A stretch of 5,506 nt of DNA, taken from assembly GCA_009843675.1 (NCBI GenBank), contig VYCZ01000417.1, positions 1 to 5,506 of the forward strand. The letters run 5' to 3'. The DNA comes from Gammaproteobacteria bacterium (GTDB lineage: Bacteria; Pseudomonadota; Gammaproteobacteria; Eutrophobiales; Eutrophobiaceae). Shown here piece by piece: positions 1 to 5,506 of the stretch (the stretch's first letter is position 1; every line of letters starts with the position of its first letter). Below the pieces are notes generated by a model that worked only from the letters and a program-made list of their open reading frames with translations, made no database searches and had not been told where the DNA came from. Both the position numbers and the translations under genes were made by a program.

Positions 1-316
1 CCTTTGTCTGGGAAGCTATCCTGAAGATATGATCCGTGCGCAGTGGTTCCCCTTCGGCATTTGCCGCGCCGAATGATTTCAGGTAAACAATTTTTCCGTC
101 CCTGGCGACCAGCGCCACCATTCCGGGCAAATTTCCTTCATCCACGAGTTTCCCGGCCATGGCGTCAATACGCGCAAGTCTTTCCGACGACATGCCCGCG
201 CTTTCCGGTGTTGCTTCTGCCAAAGGGGGAGAACTGTTGATTGATTGTGTTTGCCCGAAAACGGCGAATGTGTTGACGTAAAGAACGCATAGGATTAAAT
301 AAGGAGATATCTTCAT
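1..316 (-). CDS. Serine hydrolase, class C beta-lactamase/esterase family (5' part only, runs off left edge)
   Basis: Only the first 105 codons lie in the window; the gene continues beyond base 1. The ATG at 316-314 is the first possible start after an in-frame TAA at 328-326, and no strong Shine-Dalgarno sequence precedes it. Residues 1 to about 22 form a Sec-type signal peptide (lysine at position 2, then a hydrophobic core), so the enzyme is probably periplasmic. The mature part begins with a stretch typical of the family: PESAGMSSERL at 37-47, then LPGMVALVARDGK at 63-75, and the IFRIASQTK segment at 97-105. This contains the S-x-x-K motif, with S102 as the expected nucleophile and K105 as the expected general base. 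The Y-x-N and K-T-G type motifs would lie outside the window. Family members include penicillin-binding-like carboxypeptidases, AmpC-like beta-lactamases and EstB-type esterases; which of these this is cannot be decided from the visible part. It is transcribed divergently from the SDR gene. Confidence 0.88.
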   Translation of the reverse strand, partial: MKISPYLILCVLYVNTFAVFGQTQSINSSPPLAEATPESAGMSSERLARIDAMAGKLVDEGNLPGMVALVARDGKIVYLKSFGAANAEGEPLRTDHIFRIASQTK

Positions 317-369
317 TGAAGTGATTTACCGAATTTGAAAATTAATGGCTGCTGGATAATGCAGACTTC

Positions 370-398
370 AATTTAATCATGTTTTTGAGTAACGGCAA
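370..398 (-). promoter_or_regulatory. Candidate sigma-70-like promoter for the minus-strand serine hydrolase
   Basis: On the minus strand, TTGCCG (398-393) is followed by a 17-base spacer and TAAATT (375-370), about 55 bases upstream of the ATG at 316. Each hexamer matches four of six consensus positions and the spacer is optimal. The surrounding intergenic DNA is AT-rich, so a chance match is quite possible. No operator or clear plus-strand promoter for the SDR gene could be picked out with confidence. Confidence 0.25.
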
Positions 399-486
399 CA
401 TTGTAATAGCATTTTTATGCACATAGTCTGGTACTCTTTCCAGTTATCTGAACTTAATCAGGAAGGCGGCGTATGGGAGAATAATC

Positions 487-1272
487 ATGTTAAAGGATAA
501 AGTCGTTTTTATCACCGGCGGCGCCAGGGGCATCGGTTACGGCATTGCCCGCGCGGTACTCGAAGCCGGCGGCCGTGTTGCCATAGGCGATCTTGATGAG
601 TCGGCGGTGTCTGCCGCCCGGACTTCCCTGCTCGCCGAGGCATCTGCCGCCGATGATGCGGTGTTTGCAACCGTCGTCGATGTGACCGATGAACCCTCCG
701 TTGAAGCGGCAATGCGCGCGGCCCGCTCCTGTTTTGGCTTTCTGAACGGACTGGTCAATAATGCCGGTACCGTCCGCCTGGGGAGAGATCTGGAGGCCGG
801 TGCGAAAGACTGGCAAGTGCAAATGGAAGTCAATGTCATCGGCACGCACAACTGCTGCCGGGCGTTCGCAGAAAAGCTCATTGAGACGGACCAGGCCGGC
901 GCAATCGTTAATATCGCCTCCAATTGCGGTAAAGTGGGCTACCCGAATATGGCCGGATACAATGCCAGCAAGGCTGCCGTTATCAATCTTACCCGTTCAT
1001 TGTCTGCCGAACTGAGTGAATATGATATTAACGTCAACGCGATCTGTCCCGGCGGTGTCAATACGCCCATGCTGATGGAGGTCGCTGAAGTTGTCGGCCG
1101 GCGTATAGGCGAAAACCCGGAAGAACTTTTCAAGACCATGGTGCCGGCACAGTTGGGCCGCCATATCGAACCCCTGGAAATAGGGCGTGTAGCCGTTTTT
1201 CTGTTGTCCGGGCATGCCAACATTATTCGCGGACAATCGATCAATGCGGATGGCGGGGATACGCCGTACTAG
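487..1272 (+). CDS. SDR family NAD(P)-dependent oxidoreductase
   Basis: A complete 261-residue protein, a usual length for a classical short-chain dehydrogenase/reductase. A Rossmann fold is indicated by the nucleotide-binding motif TGGARGIG (residues 10-17). The acidic D35 at the end of the second beta strand normally selects NAD(H) over NADP(H). The NNAG motif is at 91-94. The catalytic tetrad can be placed as N116, S145, Y158 and K162 (YNASK at 158-162). The CPGGVNTPM segment (187-195) and GQSINADGG near the C-terminus are also family hallmarks. There is no signal peptide, so the enzyme is cytoplasmic and should oxidise an alcohol or reduce a ketone; the substrate cannot be inferred. The ATG at 487 has a good Shine-Dalgarno (GGGAGA at 475-480). 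The stop at 1270-1272 lies 26 bases before the ATG of the nucleotidase-sulfatase gene on the same strand, so the two are likely co-transcribed. Confidence 0.93.
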   Translation: MLKDKVVFITGGARGIGYGIARAVLEAGGRVAIGDLDESAVSAARTSLLAEASAADDAVFATVVDVTDEPSVEAAMRAARSCFGFLNGLVNNAGTVRLGRDLEAGAKDWQVQMEVNVIGTHNCCRAFAEKLIETDQAGAIVNIASNCGKVGYPNMAGYNASKAAVINLTRSLSAELSEYDINVNAICPGGVNTPMLMEVAEVVGRRIGENPEELFKTMVPAQLGRHIEPLEIGRVAVFLLSGHANIIRGQSINADGGDTPY

Positions 1273-1298
1273 AGATAGTTAACTGGTTGCCGATCAAA

Positions 1299-4268
1299 AT
1301 GCTAAAGGTAGTTGTTCTCGTCGTATTGATTTCATTTTCTCCGGTAATTTTCGCAGCCGAAACGCCAACGGTTCAAAATGACCTGAAAAACACAAAAACT
1401 ATAACTCTGCTGTTCACGAACGACCTGGAGAGCACTTATGATCCGGTCCTCGCGTACTGGCGCGACGACATGGAGCACATCGGCGGTATTGCCCGGCTGG
1501 CGACACTGATAGATAACTTTCGCGCCTCGGAGGAAAATGTCTTCCTGTTCGATGCCGGCGACATATTTACCGGGGTCCTTGCCAAGCTGACGCGCGGCGA
1601 AGTGTCATTCGAACTCATGAATACGATGGGTTACGACGCGATGGCCATAGGAAACCACGAGTTCGAATACGGCTGGCAGGAACTCGCCAGGCAGAAAAAC
1701 CGGGTGCCATTCCCCGTACTGGGCGCTAATCTCTTCTACAAGGATACCGATATCCATTTCGCCCAGCCTTATTCAATCATCGAGCGTGACGGGGTTCGTA
1801 TCGGCGTGATCGGCATCATGGGCCGGGATGCCGCCACGGCGCTCAACCCGCCGAACATCGCCGGGCTCGAGGTACGTGACCCGAAATTAATCGTCCCTGA
1901 GTACGTAAAACTCTTGAGACCGGACGTGGATCTGGTCGTGCTGCTGACCCACCAGGGTAAAACGGCGCCCATGCAGACGGACGATGAAGCGCACCTTGAA
2001 ATCAAGCGGGATATCGAGGCGGATATCGAACTGGCCGGTGTCGTGGACGGCATCGATGTGCTCTTGGCAGGCCATGCAGATGCCGGTACGGAGCAACCTG
2101 TCGTCCATCCGCGGACCGGAACCCTGATCATGCAGACCTACGGCCAGGGCTTTCACCTGGGATTCCTGCAGGTACAGGTCGATACGGTAAAACAGGAAGT
2201 GCTCGCATATGAAGGGCGCCTGGTGCCGGTCGACAGTGACAGGCTTGAACCGCACGCACGCGTCGCCGGGAAGCTGGCCGCTTATCGCAGCCGGCACAGT
2301 GAGATCTACGAGATCGTCGGTCATGCCTCGGATAGATTGAACCGCCGCTATAACGAGGAATCGGATTTGGGGAACCTGTTTGCCGATATACGGCGCGCAG
2401 AAAACGGAGCCCAAATCGGAGTTTCACTCTCCGGAGCGATTCGCCGCGATATTCCGGCCGGCCCGGTGACTGCCGCAATGCTGCTGGATGCCTATCCATT
2501 CATCGACGATATCATCACGGTGCGGCTGTCAGGTGCCGGGATAATCAGTGCGCTTGAGCACAGCCTGTCTCTCGAGCGGGGGATTATGCAGGTATCGGGG
2601 ATGACGGTGCGCTATGATCCGGCTCGACCCATTGGTTCGCGGGTCATCGAGGTCCGGATCGGGGAAGACGTGCTGCGGCAGGACGCAACATATACGGTCG
2701 CGGCAGGCAGTTTCCTGGTTAACGGAGGAGACAAGTACACCGCCTTCAAGGACGCTGAAGTAGTCGCCGTGGGGCGCGAATTCTCACAGGCCCTCGTCGA
2801 TTATTTCAGGACGCGTGACAGCGTGGCTATTCCTGCAAGAGGCCGCCTGTTGCCGGAAGGAGAACGGCCCAATTTCATCGTGGTGCTGACCGACGACCAG
2901 GGCTATAACGACCTTGGAGTATACGGCTCTCCGGACATCAGGACACCGGTCCTGGACCGGATGGCGCAGCAGGGTATCCGCTTCACCAGTTTTTACGCCC
3001 AGCCGGTCTGCGGCCCGTCCCGGGCCGCGCTGCTCACCGGTTCCTACCCGGTAAGAGTGGCGGAGCCGGAAAACAGGAAAAACCCGAATACCATTCTGCA
3101 CTCGGGCGAAGTAACCATTGCCGAGACCTTGAAGACAGCCGGCTACGCGACCGCGGTGATCGGCAAGTGGCACATGGCGGGGGAGGGTGACGAACCCTGG
3201 GATTTCGCCCCGCCGCCGCAAGCGCCGGGCCGGCCGGGCGGAAAGGGGCCGTTCAAGACCGAACTCATGCCCAATGCCCAGGGCTTTGATTGCTTCTACG
3301 GCACACCCATGTATCACGGCTACACCCGCGACGTTGACCTGGCGCGTTTCATCCCGGAGATGATGCGCAACAACGAGGTCATTGAAAGTCCTGCGGACGT
3401 GGACCTGCTGACCCGGAAATACACGGAGGAAACCATCGGATTTATCCGTGACAATCGTGACCAGCCGTTTTTTATCTATCTTGCCCACCACATGCCCCAC
3501 TTGCCGCTGGGCGCATCGTCCGGGTTCAACGGCAGGTCCCCTCGCGGCCCGTACGGAGACGCGGTGGAGGAACTGGACTGGAGCATGGGAGAGATATTCA
3601 GCGAACTGGAACGTCTGCAACTGGATGGCCAGACACTGGTGATTTACCTCTCCGACAACGGCCCCGAAGTCGGCCACAGCGAAGAATATACCGGCAGCGC
3701 AACGCCCCTCAGGGGTAAAAAATACTCCAACTGGGAAGGCGGCGTACGGGTGCCTGCCATCATGCGCTGGCCCGGGAGGATCCCGGGATCGGCGGTCAGT
3801 GACGAACTGGTCACGATAATGGACATCTACCCGACCCTGGCGGCGCTGGCCGGCGCGCGATTACCAGCTGGAATAGTATTCGACGGCGCCGACATCAGTC
3901 CGATACTGTTCAACCGTCCGGGAGCAAAAAGCCCGTACGCCAGTTACTTCTACTATTCCCTGACACAGTTGCAGGCAGTGCGCTCCGGCCGCTGGAAACT
4001 CGTCCTGCCCCGGCAGGCGAACACGCCATATACCTCATGGCTTGGCCGTTATACGGATGCGGTTGAACAGCCGCTGTTATTCGACCTGCAGGAAGACGTG
4101 GGAGAGCAGGTTGACCTGGCCGGGGAACATCCGGATATCGTCAACATGCTGATGCAGGAAGCGGATAAAGCCAGGACGGAGCTGGGCGATTACAACCGGA
4201 TTGGAACCGGCGCGCGCTTTTTTGATGAAGGAGAGAGAAGGCCTGCTACGTTTTTTCCGGATGCTTGA
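1299..4268 (+). CDS. Exported 5'-nucleotidase (UshA-like)-sulfatase fusion protein
   Basis: One uninterrupted frame encodes two full-length enzymes. Numbering is from the ATG at 1299 (989 residues); an in-frame TTG at 1287 would add four residues, and neither start has a strong Shine-Dalgarno. Residues 1 to about 19 are a Sec signal peptide (MLK, hydrophobic core, IFA-A), predicting a periplasmic or secreted protein with no lipobox. Residues about 34-300 are a calcineurin-like metallophosphoesterase: TNDLE at 40-44, GDIFTG at 87-92, GNHEFEYG at 118-125, LTHQG at 216-220 and GHAD at 258-261. Residues about 338-496 match the 5'-nucleotidase C-terminal substrate-binding domain: ESDLGNL at 354-360, SGAIR at 378-382 and GGDKYTAF at 476-483. 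After a short linker, residues 523-989 form an S1-type sulfatase: [13 protein letters not shown] with metal ligands D532/D533, CGPSR at 571-575 with C571 as the formylglycine precursor, K623 and H625 in GKWH, H731/H734 in HMPHLP, SDNG with D786/N787, and K808 in LRGKK. The expected activities are release of phosphate from nucleotides or sugar nucleotides and of sulfate from sulfate esters. Substrates are unknown, and sulfatase activity needs formylglycine maturation. Confidence 0.92.
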   Translation: MLKVVVLVVLISFSPVIFAAETPTVQNDLKNTKTITLLFTNDLESTYDPVLAYWRDDMEHIGGIARLATLIDNFRASEENVFLFDAGDIFTGVLAKLTRGEVSFELMNTMGYDAMAIGNHEFEYGWQELARQKNRVPFPVLGANLFYKDTDIHFAQPYSIIERDGVRIGVIGIMGRDAATALNPPNIAGLEVRDPKLIVPEYVKLLRPDVDLVVLLTHQGKTAPMQTDDEAHLEIKRDIEADIELAGVVDGIDVLLAGHADAGTEQPVVHPRTGTLIMQTYGQGFHLGFLQVQVDTVKQEVLAYEGRLVPVDSDRLEPHARVAGKLAAYRSRHSEIYEIVGHASDRLNRRYNEESDLGNLFADIRRAENGAQIGVSLSGAIRRDIPAGPVTAAMLLDAYPFIDDIITVRLSGAGIISALEHSLSLERGIMQVSGMTVRYDPARPIGSRVIEVRIGEDVLRQDATYTVAAGSFLVNGGDKYTAFKDAEVVAVGREFSQALVDYFRTRDSVAIPARGRLLPEGERPNFIVVLTDDQGYNDLGVYGSPDIRTPVLDRMAQQGIRFTSFYAQPVCGPSRAALLTGSYPVRVAEPENRKNPNTILHSGEVTIAETLKTAGYATAVIGKWHMAGEGDEPWDFAPPPQAPGRPGGKGPFKTELMPNAQGFDCFYGTPMYHGYTRDVDLARFIPEMMRNNEVIESPADVDLLTRKYTEETIGFIRDNRDQPFFIYLAHHMPHLPLGASSGFNGRSPRGPYGDAVEELDWSMGEIFSELERLQLDGQTLVIYLSDNGPEVGHSEEYTGSATPLRGKKYSNWEGGVRVPAIMRWPGRIPGSAVSDELVTIMDIYPTLAALAGARLPAGIVFDGADISPILFNRPGAKSPYASYFYYSLTQLQAVRSGRWKLVLPRQANTPYTSWLGRYTDAVEQPLLFDLQEDVGEQVDLAGEHPDIVNMLMQEADKARTELGDYNRIGTGARFFDEGERRPATFFPDA

Positions 4269-4298
4269 GGTGAACAAACATCTACAGCAATCTGAATA

Positions 4299-4335
4299 CC
4301 GGTGAACCTCCGGCTATAACCCGGAGGTTCACCGG
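4299..4335. terminator. Perfect 15-bp inverted repeat between convergent genes, probable bidirectional terminator
   Basis: CCGGTGAACCTCCGG at 4299-4313 pairs perfectly with its reverse complement at 4321-4335 around a 7-base loop (4314-4320). The hairpin lies 30 bases after the stop of the nucleotidase-sulfatase gene and 12 bases beyond the stop of the receptor gene on the other strand, which is the usual place for a shared terminator. Neither side is followed by a real T-run: plus-strand reading continues CCCGGTATCG and minus-strand reading continues TATTCAGA. It is therefore not a textbook intrinsic terminator. It could act as an mRNA 3'-end stabiliser or be a copy of a dispersed palindromic repeat. 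Confidence 0.6.
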
Positions 4336-4347
4336 CCCGGTATCGAT

Positions 4348-5506
4348 TTACCAGTTGTAACCGACTTCGACTCCGTAAGTGCGGGGCGGTCCCTGCATCT
4401 GGTGGGCAAATCCCAGGGCCGAAATAATATCCTGGCCTGAGGTCATGTACTTCGCGTTGGTGAGGTTCATCACCCACACAGCCGCGTCCCAGTTGCCGTT
4501 ATCCTGCTGCAGACTGAGGCGCCCGTTCAACAGGAAATAGCCGTCTTCCTGCAGGATGAGGCGGTTGTTGGGTTCCAGGAAATGTTCGTCGACGTACTTG
4601 AAATCGCCCTGGAGGTAAGGACGAAATCCCCCCATCATGGGCAACTCTAAACGCGCCCGCCCGTTGAAAGACCAGTCCGGCGCGTTGGTGATCTCGTTGC
4701 CCTTGATGGTTGACGCAGGGCCGCCTGCCAGCGAGGACAGGACCACATCGGTCTCGACGATCTCGTTGTCCAGCCAGCTCACGCCCAGGTCAACATAGAA
4801 GCGGTCGGTCATCAGCCACTGCACCGATCCTTCGGCCCCGAAGATTTCAACGTCGCCGGCGTTCTGCAGGCGCGCGCTGACCTCAGTGCCACGCACGAAG
4901 GTAGCCTGGTAGCCCTCGAAGTCATAGAAAAATCCGCTTGCATTGAACTGCATGCGTCCGTCCAGCAGGGTCCACTTGAACCCGCCCTCGTAGGCCCGCA
5001 GGGATTCAACGCCGAACGGCTGCAGCGACGGTTGCGAGAAAATCACGGCGCCGGAATAACCACCGCTGCGGAAGCCTTCACTCACGGACATGTACCACAT
5101 CATATCGTCGGTCGGGCTGTATTTGAGCGCCACGCGGAAGTCGACGTTTTCTTCTTCCTGCCGGTTATCGAAATCCAGGGGACCGCCGGGCATGAACCCG
5201 TCGCAGGTGCCGCCGGGTGTAATCGGCAGCGCCGACAACGGACAGGGTACGAAACCAGGGGTTGTCAGGGACCCAAAAGCGTTGTCAAGGTCCGTATAAG
5301 TGCCGATAAACGAGCCGCCTGTCCAGTCTCGTTCTTCATATGTGAAGCGCAAACCGGCCTCAATATCGAACTGGTCGGTAACAGGAACGGTGACATCGCC
5401 GAATACCGCCCAGGATTCCGTATCCTGATCTGCGCCGTTGCTGGTCGGTATCGCGATAGCGCTCAGGTCAATGGTCTGGAACCAGGCGATGTCGCTCTGG
5501 AAGTAA
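4348..5506 (-). CDS. TonB-dependent outer-membrane receptor (C-terminal part, runs off right edge)
   Basis: The frame is open from the right edge (base 5505) to the TAA at 4350-4348, giving 385 visible residues; the true start, signal peptide, TonB box and plug domain lie outside the window. A TTG at 5352 is an internal codon, because the frame upstream still reads as typical receptor barrel (for example ESWAVFGDVTVPVTDQFDIE just before it). What is visible is the C-terminal half of a 22-stranded beta barrel: alternating aromatic and polar strands, the barrel segment YMSVSEGFRSGGYSG, a late WVMNLTNAKY strand, and a GPPRTYGVEVGYNW end. The terminal tryptophan is the aromatic residue used for outer-membrane insertion by the BAM machinery. 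Two cysteines (codons 5244-5242 and 5205-5203) lie 13 residues apart in a probable extracellular loop and may form a disulfide. The role would be TonB/ExbBD-energised uptake of a siderophore, vitamin or organic oligomer; the ligand cannot be inferred. It is convergent with the nucleotidase-sulfatase gene. Confidence 0.93.
   Translation of the reverse strand, partial: YFQSDIAWFQTIDLSAIAIPTSNGADQDTESWAVFGDVTVPVTDQFDIEAGLRFTYEERDWTGGSFIGTYTDLDNAFGSLTTPGFVPCPLSALPITPGGTCDGFMPGGPLDFDNRQEEENVDFRVALKYSPTDDMMWYMSVSEGFRSGGYSGAVIFSQPSLQPFGVESLRAYEGGFKWTLLDGRMQFNASGFFYDFEGYQATFVRGTEVSARLQNAGDVEIFGAEGSVQWLMTDRFYVDLGVSWLDNEIVETDVVLSSLAGGPASTIKGNEITNAPDWSFNGRARLELPMMGGFRPYLQGDFKYVDEHFLEPNNRLILQEDGYFLLNGRLSLQQDNGNWDAAVWVMNLTNAKYMTSGQDIISALGFAHQMQGPPRTYGVEVGYNW

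Noticed and set aside
43..240. A 65-codon plus-strand open frame starting with GTG
   Set aside because: It is antisense to the serine hydrolase, whose signal peptide and SxxK motif are clear on the minus strand.
409..420. Short palindrome GCAT-TTTT-ATGC in the divergent intergenic region, considered as an operator
   Set aside because: Only four bases per arm in AT-rich DNA; such a match is expected by chance, and there is no second copy.
1887..2414. A 175-codon minus-strand open frame antisense to the nucleotidase half
   Set aside because: No family signature, fully overlapped by conserved nucleotidase motifs on the plus strand, and no credible ribosome site or neighbours.
2784..3677. A 297-codon minus-strand open frame antisense to the sulfatase half
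   Set aside because: It lies wholly within the strongly supported sulfatase coding region, and its translation is Arg/Val/Gly-rich with no recognisable domain. It is a shadow of GC-rich codon use on the other strand.
5350..5352. Possible receptor gene start at a TTG codon
   Set aside because: The frame stays open upstream to the window edge and encodes typical receptor barrel sequence, so this TTG is an internal leucine codon.

Overview
The window looks like chromosomal DNA from a Gram-negative bacterium with a well-developed outer membrane, most plausibly a proteobacterium (for example a marine or freshwater gammaproteobacterium or a sphingomonad-like organism). The evidence is a TonB-dependent receptor ending in an aromatic residue, two exported hydrolases with Sec-type signal peptides, and moderately GC-rich coding DNA separated by AT-richer intergenic DNA. 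The taxonomic assignment is an inference; no rRNA or marker gene is present.

Layout from left to right: (1) the 5' part of a minus-strand serine hydrolase of the class C beta-lactamase/esterase family, which runs off the left edge just after its SxxK catalytic motif; (2) an AT-rich divergent intergenic region of about 170 bases; (3) a complete plus-strand short-chain dehydrogenase/reductase (SDR); (4) about 26 bases later, on the same strand, a very long gene for an exported protein of about 989 residues that joins a complete UshA-type 5'-nucleotidase (metallophosphoesterase plus C-terminal nucleotidase domain) to a complete formylglycine-type sulfatase; (5) a perfect 15-bp inverted repeat in the short gap between convergent genes; (6) the 3' part of a minus-strand TonB-dependent outer-membrane receptor, which runs off the right edge.

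The main point of interest is the phosphatase-sulfatase fusion. Both halves keep most of their catalytic motifs, the join is only about 10-15 residues long, and the sulfatase half has no signal peptide of its own, so the two activities would be exported as one polypeptide. The nucleotidase half also departs from the classical metal-ligand pattern at two positions. The SDR is probably co-transcribed with it. The receptor and the serine hydrolase may belong to the same uptake and catabolic locus for a sulfated and/or phosphorylated organic compound, but the substrate cannot be read from the sequence. I saw no RNA genes, insertion sequences, CRISPR arrays or phage features.
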